Part shown: positions 18,239 to 26,435 of the stretch, in pieces
Layout: every line of letters starts with the position of its first letter
How positions within the stretch are numbered: position 1 is the first letter of the stretch
Assembly (NCBI GenBank): GCA_963813975.1
Contig: CAWFAP010000004.1
Location: 310,001 to 374,000, forward strand
Source: RYN-230 sp963813975
GTDB taxonomy: Bacteria > Actinomycetota > Actinomycetes > Streptosporangiales > Streptosporangiaceae
DNA length: 64,000 nucleotides
Direction: 5' to 3'
The notes under the pieces: model-generated
The model's input: the letters and a program-made list of their open reading frames with translations, nothing else
Database searches by the model: none
Told to the model about the DNA's origin: nothing
Translations under genes and position numbers: made by a program

Positions 18239-20626
18239 GTGACCCAGGCACTCGACGAGATCAAGATCGGCGGGCTTGGCGCCAGCCGCAAGCGGGTCGA
18301 GGACAACCGCTTCATCCGCGGCAAGGGCAACTACACCGACGACATCACCCTGCCCGGCATGCTGCACATGGAGATCCTGCGCAGCCCGCTGGCCCACGCC
18401 CGGATCAAGTCCATCGACGCCAGCAAGGCGTGGGACATCCCCGGCGTGCGGCTGGTGCTCACCGGCGAGATGATGGCCACCCGCAACCTGGCCTGGATGC
18501 CGACGCTGTCCTACGACACCCAGGCCGTGCTGGCCACCGACAAGGTGCGGTTCCAGGGCCAGGAGGTGGCGTGCGTCATCGCCGATGACCCGTACATCGC
18601 CAAGGACGCGTGCGAGCTCATCGACGTCGAGTACGAGCCGCTGCCGGTGATCGTCAACCCGACGCAGGCCGTGGCCGGCGGTGCGCCGGTCATCCGGGAC
18701 GACAAGACCGGCCAGGCGGGCAACGTCATCTACGACTGGGAAGTGGGCGACGCGGAGGGCACCGAGCGGGCGTTCGCGGAAGCGGATGTCATCTCCCGGC
18801 TCCAGCTGCACTACCCCCGTTCCCACCCGTCCCCGATCGAATGCTGTGGGTCGGTCGCGGACTTCGACCGGGCCACCTCGAAGCTCACCGTCTACATGAC
18901 CACCCAGGCGCCGCACATCATCCGGGCCGCGGTGGCCATGGTCGCCGAACTGCCCGAGCACATGATCCGGATCATCTCGCCGGACATTGGCGGCGGCTTC
19001 GGCAACAAGGTGCCGGTCTACCCCGGGTACGTGTGCTCGATCCTGGCCTCGATCCTGCTGGAGCGGCCGGTCAAGTGGATCGAGGACAAGTCCGGCAACC
19101 TGATCTCCACCCACTTCGCCCGGGACGTCTACCTGGACGGCGAGATGGCACTGCGCCAGGACGGGAAAATCCTGGCCGTCCGGATGCGCACCCAGGCCGA
19201 CCACGGCGCGTTCTTCGCCGACGCCCAGCCCAGCAAGTTCAAGATCGGGCTGATGCACTCGGCGTTCGCCGCCTACGACATCCCGGTGGCGCACATGACG
19301 ACGCGCGGCACCTACACCAACAAGGCGCCCGGCGGGGTCGCCTACCGGTGCTCGTTCCGGGTCACCGAGGCCATGTTCTTCCAGGAACGCATGGTGCAGG
19401 CCGCCGCCCAGGACCTGGGCATGGACCAGGCCGCGTTCCGGCGGATGAACTTCGTCCGCGACGACGACTTCCCGCACCGCACCCCGTTCGGCTTCCTCAC
19501 CGACTCGGGCCAGTACGGCAAATGCCTGGACGTCGGCCTGCGGGCCATCGGCTACGAGGACTTCCGCCAGCGGCAGGAGGAAGCCCGGGGCCGGGGCCGG
19601 CTGCTCGGCCTGGGCATCTCCACCATGACCGAGCCGCTCGGCGCGGGTAACAGCCGCGAATACGACATCCTCGGCATCAAGATGTTCGACTCCGCCGAGC
19701 TCAAGGTGCACATGACGGGCAAGGCCATCGTCCGCACCGGCGCCCGGGGGCAGGGCCAGGGCCACGAGACGACCTGGGCCCAGATCGTCAGCCACGAGCT
19801 CGGCATCCCGGCGGAGGACATCGTCGTCGAGGAAGGCGACACCGACACCGCGCCGTTCGGCATGGGCACCTACGCCTCCCGGAGCACGCCGGTGGCCGGG
19901 GCGGCGGTCTCCATGGTGTCCCGCAAGATCCGGGCCAAGGCCCGCAAGCTGGCCGCCCATCTCCTCGAGGTGTCCGAGGAGGACATCGAGTGGGAACTCG
20001 GCCGGTTCTACGTGCGCAGCGCGCCGGACCGCGGGGTGACCATCCAGGAATGCGCGATGGCCGCGTACAGCAACATGCCCGATGGCATGGAGCCCGGCCT
20101 GGAGAACACGGCCTACTACGACCCGCCCAACCTGACCTGGCCGTTCGCGGTCTACATCGTCACGGTCGAGGTCGATCCCGAGACCGGGGTCTGGGACGTG
20201 CTGAACACGGTGGCGGTGGACGACTGCGGGGTCCGGATCAACCCGATGATCGTCGAGGGCCAGATCATGGGCGGCCTCGCCGAGGCCTACGCCATGGCCA
20301 ACATGCAGTTCATCACGTTCGACGCGGAGGGCAACTGCGTCGGCTCGAACTACATGGACTACCTGCTGCCGACCGCCTGGGAGACGCCGGGCTTCGAGCT
20401 GCACAGCGAGGTGGTCACCCCCTGCCCGCACCACCCGATCGGCGCCAAGGGCATCGGGGAGTGCGCGGCGGTCGGCGGCCCGGCGGCGTTCGTGAACGCG
20501 GTGCTGGACGCGCTGTCACAGACCGGGGTGCGCAACATCGACATGCCGCTGCTTCCCGACCGGGTCTGGGAGGCGATCACCCAGCGCCACGACGTCTCCG
20601 GTGCCCCGCCCGTACGCACGGACTGA
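18239..20626 (+). CDS. coxL: Carbon monoxide dehydrogenase large subunit, canonical form I (set 2)
   Basis: This 795-residue catalytic subunit has the canonical form I loop AYRCSFR at residues 368-374, with Cys371 as the expected copper ligand through sulfur. It also has the Moco-region motif IGAKGIGECA with its catalytic Glu. It aligns along its whole length with CoxL1 of set 1 but differs in many positions, so the two are old paralogues rather than a recent copy. The GTG start at 18239 lies 4 bp after the previous stop and follows AAAGAGGG. It is very likely an authentic aerobic CO dehydrogenase. Confidence 0.95.
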   Translation: MTQALDEIKIGGLGASRKRVEDNRFIRGKGNYTDDITLPGMLHMEILRSPLAHARIKSIDASKAWDIPGVRLVLTGEMMATRNLAWMPTLSYDTQAVLATDKVRFQGQEVACVIADDPYIAKDACELIDVEYEPLPVIVNPTQAVAGGAPVIRDDKTGQAGNVIYDWEVGDAEGTERAFAEADVISRLQLHYPRSHPSPIECCGSVADFDRATSKLTVYMTTQAPHIIRAAVAMVAELPEHMIRIISPDIGGGFGNKVPVYPGYVCSILASILLERPVKWIEDKSGNLISTHFARDVYLDGEMALRQDGKILAVRMRTQADHGAFFADAQPSKFKIGLMHSAFAAYDIPVAHMTTRGTYTNKAPGGVAYRCSFRVTEAMFFQERMVQAAAQDLGMDQAAFRRMNFVRDDDFPHRTPFGFLTDSGQYGKCLDVGLRAIGYEDFRQRQEEARGRGRLLGLGISTMTEPLGAGNSREYDILGIKMFDSAELKVHMTGKAIVRTGARGQGQGHETTWAQIVSHELGIPAEDIVVEEGDTDTAPFGMGTYASRSTPVAGAAVSMVSRKIRAKARKLAAHLLEVSEEDIEWELGRFYVRSAPDRGVTIQECAMAAYSNMPDGMEPGLENTAYYDPPNLTWPFAVYIVTVEVDPETGVWDVLNTVAVDDCGVRINPMIVEGQIMGGLAEAYAMANMQFITFDAEGNCVGSNYMDYLLPTAWETPGFELHSEVVTPCPHHPIGAKGIGECAAVGGPAAFVNAVLDALSQTGVRNIDMPLLPDRVWEAITQRHDVSGAPPVRTD

Positions 20627-20653
20627 GGACGGGCGGACCGAGGGGAGTTGCTG

Positions 20654-21613
20654 ATGCACAGTTTCGATGTGCTGGAGGAGGCCGGGGAGCTGACCCGGCG
20701 GGGCCAGCCGTTCGCGCTGGCCACCGTGGTCTGGCGGCAGGGCCCGTCCTCGGGCCAGCAGGGATCGCGCGCGATCATCACGGCCGCGGGTGACCTGCAC
20801 GGCTGGATCGGCGGGGCGTGCGCGGAGCCGGTGGTGATCCGCGAGGCCCGCCAGGTGATCAGCGAGGGCGTGCCTCGGCTGCTGCTGCTGGGGACCCCGG
20901 ACCAATTCGGGGCGGCGGTGCCAGACGGGATGACCGTGGTGCCCATCGCCTGCCAGAGCGAGGGCGCGCTGGAGGTGTACATCGAGCCGGTGCTGCCCGC
21001 GCCGCACCTGGTGATCGTGGGCCGCTCGCCGATGGTGCAGACGCTGGCTGACCTGTCCCGGGTGCTGGGCTGGCGCACCTCGGTGCTGGACCGCGGGGCG
21101 TTCTCGGCGGCCGACGCGGACGAGAGCTCGATGGTGGTGGTGGCCACCCAGGGCCACGGCGACGAGGAGGCCGTCGAGCAGGCGGCTGCGGCCCGGCCCG
21201 CGTACCTGGGCCTGGTCGGCTCGGCCAAGCGGGGCGCGGCGGTGCTCGGGTACCTCAAGGACCGCGGTGTGCCCCGGGACCGGCTCGACCGGGTCCGGGT
21301 GCCCGCGGGCCTGGACCTGGGCCGGACGTCGCATCGCGAGATCGCGGTCGCGATCCTGGCCGAACTGGTCCAGCTGCGGGCTTCCGGCGCGGTGCTGCCC
21401 GGCGGCCCCACGCCGGCCACGACTGCGGGGCGCGGGACTGCCGGTCAGGCGCCAGCCGAGGCGGTTGACGTGGTCTGCGGGATGACCGTGACCGCGGACG
21501 CGTCCGGCTACCCGCTGGAGCACGAGGGCGTGACGTACCACTTCTGCTGCGCCGGCTGCCGCCGGTCGTTCCAGGAGAACCCGGCGGCGTACCTGAAGGA
21601 GAGCCGATGCTGA
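20654..21613 (+). CDS. coxF: CoxF/XdhC-family maturation protein with C-terminal YHS metal-binding domain
   Basis: Residues 1-90 form the XdhC/CoxI domain, including GWIGGACAEPVV. Residues 115-265 form the Rossmann-like domain (HLVIVGRSPMV, YLGLVGSAKRG). XdhC-type proteins insert sulfurated molybdenum cofactor into xanthine-oxidase-family enzymes. The last 45 residues are a YHS domain (VVCGMTV, then YHFCCAGCRRSF) with several Cys that could bind a metal. As the CODH centre also needs copper, the YHS part could help deliver or sense it; that is inference. ATG 20654 has AGGGGAG upstream; a TTG two codons earlier is an alternative. The end overlaps coxG by 7 bp. Confidence 0.85.
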   Translation: MHSFDVLEEAGELTRRGQPFALATVVWRQGPSSGQQGSRAIITAAGDLHGWIGGACAEPVVIREARQVISEGVPRLLLLGTPDQFGAAVPDGMTVVPIACQSEGALEVYIEPVLPAPHLVIVGRSPMVQTLADLSRVLGWRTSVLDRGAFSAADADESSMVVVATQGHGDEEAVEQAAAARPAYLGLVGSAKRGAAVLGYLKDRGVPRDRLDRVRVPAGLDLGRTSHREIAVAILAELVQLRASGAVLPGGPTPATTAGRGTAGQAPAEAVDVVCGMTVTADASGYPLEHEGVTYHFCCAGCRRSFQENPAAYLKESRC

Positions 21614-22197
21614 TCACCAACGACTTTGAGGTCGCCCAGCCGGTCGAGAAGGTCTGGAAGTTCTTCGAGAACATCCCGCAGGTGGCCACCTGCCTGCCCG
21701 GCGCGGAACTCACCGAGGACCTGGGCGGCGAGAAGTACAAGGGCCGGGTGGCGATCCGGATGGGCCCGGTGCGGCTGCAGTTCGGCGGGACCGCGGAGAT
21801 CGCCGAGCGTGACGAGGCCGCCAAGCGGCTCGTGCTCAACGCGGCCGGCGCGGAGGAGAAGGGCCGCGGCCAGGCCAGCATGGTGGTCACCGCGACGCTG
21901 GTTCGCTCCGGCCGCGGCACCAAGGTCAACGTGGCCCAGGATATCCAGCTGTCCGGCGCCGCCGCCCAGTACGGCCGGGGCATGATCTCCGACGTCTCGT
22001 CGGTGCTGATGCGCGACTTCGCCACCACCATGCAGGACCGCATCGAGCGGATCGAGCGGGGCGAGTCGGCCGAGCAGATGGCCGCGGCCCGCACCAGCTC
22101 GGCCAGCGGCCTCGCCCTCGGCATGCGGGCCGCCGTCATGGCGCTGAGCCGGGTCTTCCGCCGTTTCTTCCTCCCCTACCGCGCCCCCGCGACCTAA
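21607..22197 (+). CDS. coxG: CoxG, SRPBCC-fold CODH membrane-linking protein
   Basis: Residues 1-145 match the CoxG family of the START/SRPBCC fold, a hydrophobic-cavity fold (NDFEVAQPVEKVWKFFENIP at the N-terminus, then GKYKG-like and QDIQLSG elements). CoxG recruits CODH to the membrane, and recent mycobacterial work, from memory, proposes that it carries menaquinone to the enzyme. The C-terminus is a basic amphipathic helix (LALGMRAAVMALSRVFRRFF) suited to membrane contact rather than a full span. It overlaps coxF and is followed 10 bp later by the membrane protein genes. The family is secure; the quinone role is transferred from relatives. Confidence 0.9.
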   Translation: MLITNDFEVAQPVEKVWKFFENIPQVATCLPGAELTEDLGGEKYKGRVAIRMGPVRLQFGGTAEIAERDEAAKRLVLNAAGAEEKGRGQASMVVTATLVRSGRGTKVNVAQDIQLSGAAAQYGRGMISDVSSVLMRDFATTMQDRIERIERGESAEQMAAARTSSASGLALGMRAAVMALSRVFRRFFLPYRAPAT

Positions 22198-22207
22198 GGA
22201 GCCCGTC

Positions 22208-22462
22208 ATGGTCTTGTGGTGGATCGGCAACGTGGTGCTGCTGCTCGTGGTGCTGCCTGTCGTGATCTTCCTGCTGAACCGGGTACTCGCCGCGCTGGAA
22301 CGCATCCGGGGCGCCGCCGACCAGATCCTGGCCGGCGGGGTTGAGCTCGTCGGCGAGCTGCAGGGCGTCCCCGAGGGCCTGGCCCAGACCGACGCCACGG
22401 TCGGCGCGGTCTCCGTCGGCGCGGTCCGGTACGCCGGTTCCGTCGCGAAACTTCTCGGTTAA
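22208..22462 (+). CDS. Small single-span membrane protein 1 of the coxG-linked array (84 aa)
   Basis: The protein has one transmembrane segment (residues 4-23, VLWWIGNVVLLLVVLPVVIF) and a cytosolic helix with small residues and charged edges (LERIRGAADQILAGGVELVG). AAGGAG lies six bases before the ATG, so it is a translated gene despite its size. It begins 10 bp after coxG. No known family is recognised. Topology with a short outside end and a cytosolic C-terminal tail is inferred from the Arg-rich flank after the span. Confidence 0.75.
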   Translation: MVLWWIGNVVLLLVVLPVVIFLLNRVLAALERIRGAADQILAGGVELVGELQGVPEGLAQTDATVGAVSVGAVRYAGSVAKLLG

Positions 22463-22473
22463 GGAGATAGCCA

Positions 22474-22701
22474 ATGCCAGCAGCGGCCTGGATGACCATC
22501 ATCGTCGCGGCCCTGATCATCGCGGTCACCGCAATCGGTCTCCTCAGGGTGATCTTCCACCTGCGGGCGATCAAGGCCACGCTGGTGGCCACCACGGGAG
22601 GGGTGCAGGCCGTCGCCGCGCTCACGGCCCCGGTGCCGCCCCGGCTGACCTCGGTCAACGCCAGCCTGAAGCCGGTCCGGGACTTCTGCGAGACGGTCTG
22701 A
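22474..22701 (+). CDS. Small single-span membrane protein 2 of the coxG-linked array (75 aa)
   Basis: One hydrophobic span (residues 6-28) is followed by a basic turn (HLRAIKATL) and a 40-residue tail ending ASLKPVRDFCETV. AAGGAG precedes the ATG with good spacing, and the gene starts 11 bp after member 1. The tail contains a single Cys four residues from the end. The family is unknown; shared size, topology and operon position link it to its neighbours. Confidence 0.75.
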   Translation: MPAAAWMTIIVAALIIAVTAIGLLRVIFHLRAIKATLVATTGGVQAVAALTAPVPPRLTSVNASLKPVRDFCETV

Positions 22702-22773
22702 ACCGGTGATGCAATCCCAGCTCAAGCGGGCCCAGTCCAACCGGGCGACGCAGCCCGCGCAAAGGAGTCACTG

Positions 22774-23046
22774 ATGGAACCACATGTCCTGGCGGCCGGG
22801 ACATCCACGACCGGCTGGGTGGTGGGCTACACCATTGGCATCGTGGTCGTCCTGGTGGTCGTGGCGCTGGTCGTGCCGATCCTGCTGCTGGCCCGGTCGA
22901 TCGGCAACGAGGCCCCCAAGATCAACGACGCGCTGACCGAGGCGGTGCACAACACCGCGCCGCTGGGTGCGCTGCGCACCACGATCGAGCACGCCACGAT
23001 CATCATCGGCGGCCTGCAGCGCGGGCGCGCACGGCTGGGAGGCTGA
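22774..23046 (+). CDS. Small single-span membrane protein 3 of the coxG-linked array (90 aa)
   Basis: A short polar N-terminus, MEPHVLAAGTSTTG, precedes one long hydrophobic span (residues 15-40). The cytosolic tail is predicted helical (IGNEAPKINDALTEAVHN, then a hydrophobic stretch IIIGGLQ and a basic end). AAAGGAG lies six bases upstream of the ATG. The first 20 coding bases nearly repeat at the start of the next gene, so both probably come from one ancestor. A 72-bp gap separates it from member 2. Unknown family. Confidence 0.75.
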   Translation: MEPHVLAAGTSTTGWVVGYTIGIVVVLVVVALVVPILLLARSIGNEAPKINDALTEAVHNTAPLGALRTTIEHATIIIGGLQRGRARLGG

Positions 23047-23048
23047 CG

Positions 23049-23345
23049 ATGGAACCCCATGTCCTGGCCATGTCCGGCACCGAGCACACCCTGTGGGTCA
23101 CCGCGATCATCCTGGGCTTCGTCGTGGTTCTGGCGGTCGCGGCGCTGCTCAGCATCCTGGTCTGGCTGGTCAAGATCATCGACCGCCGGGTGGTCGAGAT
23201 CGGGGGGACCTTGCAGGCGGCCGAGGCCAACACCGCGGACACCACGCTGATCCCGCAGGTCGCCGACGGCGTGGAGGCGGTCCTGGCTGAGGGCCTCCAG
23301 CACCACCTGTTCCTCGGCCGGGTGCTCGGGAAGGTTAAGTCGTGA
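23049..23345 (+). CDS. Small single-span membrane protein 4 of the coxG-linked array (98 aa)
   Basis: It begins MEPHVLA like member 3, has a membrane span at residues 15-40 and a cytosolic helical tail (RRVVEIGGTLQAAEAN, QVADGVEAVLAEGLQHH). GGGAGG lies six bases before the ATG, and the start is 2 bp after the previous stop. Its stop overlaps the GTG of member 5 by 4 bp, which indicates coupled translation. Unknown family. Confidence 0.75.
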   Translation: MEPHVLAMSGTEHTLWVTAIILGFVVVLAVAALLSILVWLVKIIDRRVVEIGGTLQAAEANTADTTLIPQVADGVEAVLAEGLQHHLFLGRVLGKVKS

Positions 23346-23704
23346 CCGCGCTCGTCGTTCTCACCGTCATCGTCATCGTGCTGCTCATCGCGGGCCTGGC
23401 GTTCTACCTTTTCTGGGTGGGGACGCTGCTCACCCGGATCGCGGGGAACCTGGAAGGCGCAGCCGGGATCGTGCGGACCATCGTGGGCCACGCCAGGCTC
23501 ATTGGGCCCGGGGTCGAGCACATCAACCGGACCGGCGGCGTGGTCGCCGGGGCGCTGCCGCTGCTGTACGGGATGGCCGAGGAGATCGTCGTGGACGTCA
23601 CCCCGGCGGCCGAGCGTCCCGAGGTCCCCGAGCCCGCCCGCCCGGCGTCCGGCCGGCGCCGCTCCCGGCTGCATGACGCGGTGGGGTTCAGCCCCCGCCC
23701 GTAA
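23342..23704 (+). CDS. Small single-span membrane protein 5 of the coxG-linked array (120 aa)
   Basis: The GTG start overlaps the previous stop and has GGAAGG seven bases upstream. The span covers residues 4-26. The tail carries the same kind of helix (TRIAGNLEGAAGIVRTIVG, GVEHINRTGGVVAG) and then a Pro- and Arg-rich end (RPASGRRRSRLH) that could contact an acidic partner or lipid heads. It is the last plus-strand gene of set 2; the next gene converges 9 bp away. Unknown family. Confidence 0.75.
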   Translation: MTALVVLTVIVIVLLIAGLAFYLFWVGTLLTRIAGNLEGAAGIVRTIVGHARLIGPGVEHINRTGGVVAGALPLLYGMAEEIVVDVTPAAERPEVPEPARPASGRRRSRLHDAVGFSPRP

Positions 23705-23712
23705 GCGGAAAA

Positions 23713-24105
23713 TCAGGTGCTGGGGCCGCCGATCCACTCCTCGCGCCAGGCCTGGTCGTACTGCTGGTCGTTGCAGCCGGGATGATAGACGGCGGTCAGC
23801 TCCCGGCTGATCTGCTCCCGGTGCGCGGGGGTGCCCCCCGGCACCTCGTAGGTGGCGATGTACACCTTCCACCGGGAGCCGGCCCGGCGCACCCAGCACG
23901 GCGCGCTCGGGTGCCGGAACGGGAAGCGCTCCGCGGAGAGGTCGTCGCCGTGCCCCACGTAGATGACCGCGTACTTCTCCGGTTTGTTCTCCGGGTCAGG
24001 CTTGCAGAGGATCACGTAGACGGCGGCCACCGGCGGCGGGGTCCACCCGGCCAGCACCCGCGGACCCTCGAACGGGTACCCGGCCAGTGACCCGAGCCGG
24101 ATCAT
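23713..24105 (-). CDS. GIY-YIG-like small protein of unknown function
   Basis: The 130-residue protein begins with strands resembling the GIY-YIG core (AAVYVIL, then VIYVGHGDDL) followed by RFPFRH. It ends with an element ISRELTAVYHPGCND, whose Glu and Asn fall where the fold places its catalytic Glu and Asn. The match is by pattern only and no DNA-binding domain is attached. Its ATG overlaps the stop of the 92-residue gene by 4 bp, so the two are co-translated. The role beside CODH genes is unknown. Confidence 0.55.
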   Translation of the reverse strand: MIRLGSLAGYPFEGPRVLAGWTPPPVAAVYVILCKPDPENKPEKYAVIYVGHGDDLSAERFPFRHPSAPCWVRRAGSRWKVYIATYEVPGGTPAHREQISRELTAVYHPGCNDQQYDQAWREEWIGGPST

Positions 24106-24380
24106 CCGGCCGCGTCCTCGTCCTCGCTGACTGCCTCGGCCCGCACCACCGGGCCGGGCGGCAGGCCGGCCCGCGCCGCGGCCTGGCGCAGCTCCCCGGT
24201 CGCCTTCTCGATCGCTTCCTCGCGGGTGCCGGCCTCTACGATCAGCTGCGCGCCGTAGCGCTTGCTCCCGATCCCGGTGGCGATGCCGTTGCTGGCCGCG
24301 ACGGCGTCAGCCAGCTCCACCACCTCCTCGCGGGTCAGCACCCGGTCGCCTTCAGCCTCGACGCCCACGCTCCAGCGCAC
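24102..24380 (-). CDS. Small acidic protein of unknown function (92 aa)
   Basis: A soluble alpha/beta protein reading MRWSVGVEAEGDR at the start, then helices EEVVELADAVAASNG and EEAIEKATGELRQAAARAG, with an acidic C-terminus. The middle (GIGSKRYGAQLIVEAG) looks like a beta hairpin. No family is recognised. It lies 55 bp after coxE2 and overlaps the GIY-YIG-like gene, so it belongs to the minus-strand coxD2-coxE2 operon. Confidence 0.6.
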   Translation of the reverse strand: MRWSVGVEAEGDRVLTREEVVELADAVAASNGIATGIGSKRYGAQLIVEAGTREEAIEKATGELRQAAARAGLPPGPVVRAEAVSEDEDAAG

Positions 24381-24420
24381 CGCGCCCTCCTGGTTCCGGG
24401 TTGCCTCGTTCGGGGGTTTT

Positions 24421-24450
24421 CTAGTTCAGGGCTGCCTAGTTCAGGGCTGG
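24421..24450. repeat. 15-bp tandem duplication across the coxE2 stop codon
   Basis: CTAGTTCAGGGCTG is repeated directly (24421-24435 and 24436-24450, last base differing). On the minus strand it duplicates the last codons and TAG stop of coxE2, leaving an identical second stop just downstream. It looks like a recent slippage duplication. Confidence 0.75.
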
Positions 24451-25560
24451 CAGCAGCGTAGCGAGTTCTTCCAGGCTGCTCAGGTCGTGACCGGACAGGA
24501 TCAGGTCGATGCTCGGGGCGGCGGCCAGCATGCCGAGCGTGGTCGGCCGGAAGTGGGGGTCGTTGCCCTTGTGCGGGTTCATCCACACCACCCGGTAACT
24601 GAGCCGGGCCAGCCGTTCCATGGCCGTGGCCAGCGTCTCCGGGTCGCCCCGGTCCAGTCCGTCGGAGCAGATGACCACGATCCCCCCGCGGCACAGCCCG
24701 CGGCGTCCCCAGTCGCGGACGAACGTGTCCAGGCTGGCCCCGATCCTGGTGCCCCCCTCCCAGTCGAACACCGCGCCGGCCGCGCGCTCCAGGGCGTCGT
24801 CGGGCTTGCGGTGATCCAGGGCCCGGGTGATCCGGGTCAGGCGGGTCCCGAAGCAGAACACCTCGACCCGGGTGGTCGCCCGCTTGGCCGAGTACGCGAA
24901 CTGGAGCAGGTGCCGGGAGTAGTCAGCCATCGACCCGGACACGTCGAGGATGAGGATCAGCGGCCGGAGCCGGACCTTGCGCTGCCGCCAGGCCAGCTCG
25001 GCGGGCTCACCCTGCATGCGCAGCGACTCCCGCACCATCCGGCGCAGGTCCGGGGAACGCCCCGTGGCCGCCGGCGCCGTCCGCCGGGTGCGCCTCCGGG
25101 GCGGGGTGAGCCGGATCCGGGCCATGATCCGCCGCAGCGCCGCGAGCTCGTCCGGGGTGCAGGCGGGAAACGACTTGTGCCGGAGCGTCTCCGCGTCCGA
25201 CGCCACCAGCCCCAGGCTCACCTGTTCCTGGAGATCCTCGCCGGGATCGGTGGCCGGAATCTGGAGTACGCCCTCGGCCTGCGTGCGCTCGGGCTGCTTG
25301 AGCTTGAGCAGTTCCCGGACCGGGTCACGGCTATCGAGGAAGAAGCGCCGGAACACCCGGTCGTAGACCGGGATGTTCTCCCGCCGCGTGACCAGCGTGG
25401 TCCGCCCGCCCCAGTACAGGTCCAGCAGGTCGGTCGGGTCCAGCGTGCCCATCGCCGCGCAGTAAGCCAGCACATCCCCGGAGCCGGCCGGCAGGCCGGC
25501 CGCGCGGAGTTCCGCTGTGAAGTTCACCAGCAGCGCGACGAAGGGGGCGCGCTCAGCCAC
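24436..25560 (-). CDS. coxE: CoxE-like von Willebrand factor A protein (set 2)
   Basis: This 374-residue protein has an N-terminal helical region (FTAELRAAGLPAGSGDVLAY), a middle region and a C-terminal vWA domain. The MIDAS motif is DVSGS (near residue 205), followed by FGTRLTRIT and VICSDGLDRG. It is intact, unlike coxE1, and is only moderately similar to it. The GTG at 25560 overlaps the coxD2 stop (GTGGCTGA), so the pair is translationally coupled. It probably assists metal-site assembly of one or both CODHs. Confidence 0.88.
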   Translation of the reverse strand: MAERAPFVALLVNFTAELRAAGLPAGSGDVLAYCAAMGTLDPTDLLDLYWGGRTTLVTRRENIPVYDRVFRRFFLDSRDPVRELLKLKQPERTQAEGVLQIPATDPGEDLQEQVSLGLVASDAETLRHKSFPACTPDELAALRRIMARIRLTPPRRRTRRTAPAATGRSPDLRRMVRESLRMQGEPAELAWRQRKVRLRPLILILDVSGSMADYSRHLLQFAYSAKRATTRVEVFCFGTRLTRITRALDHRKPDDALERAAGAVFDWEGGTRIGASLDTFVRDWGRRGLCRGGIVVICSDGLDRGDPETLATAMERLARLSYRVVWMNPHKGNDPHFRPTTLGMLAAAPSIDLILSGHDLSSLEELATLLPALN

Positions 25561-26428
25561 CGGATGTGATCTCTTCCAGGTTGTCGCGCACCAGCTCGAG
25601 GTCGTCCCGTTCCTTGACCACCGCGCCCAGGGTGTCCCCGGCGACCTCGGTGCCCAGCTCCGTCTCGCCGAGGAAGTCCAGGGTGCGCACCCAGTCGATG
25701 GTCTCGGCCACGCCGGGCGGCTTGGCCAGCTCCATCTCGCGGAGCCGGTTGACCGCCGCGACCACCTTGCCCGCCAGTGCCTTGGACACGCCCGGCGCCC
25801 GGACCAGGACGATTTCCACCTCGCGCTCGGGCGGCGGGTAGCCAATCCAGTGGTACAGGCAGCGCCGTTTAAGCGCATCGTGCAGTTCACGGGTCCGGTT
25901 CGAGGTCAGCAGCACCAGCGGCGGCCGTTCCGCCCTGATCGTGCCGATCTCGGGAATGGTGATCTGGAAGTCGGAGAGCACCTCGAGGAGGAACGCCTCG
26001 AACTCGTCGTCAGCCCGGTCCACCTCGTCGATGAGCAGGACCGCCTGGTCGCCGGCCCGCACCGCGTCCAGCAGCGGCCGCTCCAGCAGGAACCGCGGGC
26101 CGAAGACCTTATCGACCGCCTCGTCCTCGGCGACCTGCCGCTCGGACAGGGCCCGGATGTAGAGCATCTGGCGGGCGTAGTCCCACTCGTACAGGGCCTG
26201 GCTGGTGTCGATGCCCTCATAGCACTGCAGCCGGATCAGCCGCCGCCCGAAGACGTCGGCCATGACCTTCGCGACCTCGGTCTTGCCCACCCCGACCTCG
26301 CCCTCAAGCAGGACGGGCCGGTGCAGCGAAAGACCGACGAACAGCGCGGTGGCCAGGCCACGATCGGCGAGATAACCGCCCTGGCGCAAGATCCCGGTCA
26401 GCTCGCCGACGGTGTCCGGATAGTCCAT
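25553..26428 (-). CDS. coxD: CoxD-like MoxR AAA+ ATPase (set 2)
   Basis: The 291-residue ATPase has Walker A GEVGVGKTE, Walker B LLIDEVDRADDEFEAF and LTSNRTRELHDALKRRCLYHW, like CoxD1. The ATG at 26428 (MDYPDTVGEL) lies 8 bp after the preceding small gene. It converges on the set 2 structural genes together with coxE2, an arrangement that would allow separate control of maturation. Confidence 0.9.
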   Translation of the reverse strand: MDYPDTVGELTGILRQGGYLADRGLATALFVGLSLHRPVLLEGEVGVGKTEVAKVMADVFGRRLIRLQCYEGIDTSQALYEWDYARQMLYIRALSERQVAEDEAVDKVFGPRFLLERPLLDAVRAGDQAVLLIDEVDRADDEFEAFLLEVLSDFQITIPEIGTIRAERPPLVLLTSNRTRELHDALKRRCLYHWIGYPPPEREVEIVLVRAPGVSKALAGKVVAAVNRLREMELAKPPGVAETIDWVRTLDFLGETELGTEVAGDTLGAVVKERDDLELVRDNLEEITSGG

Positions 26429-26435
26429 CCAGCGG

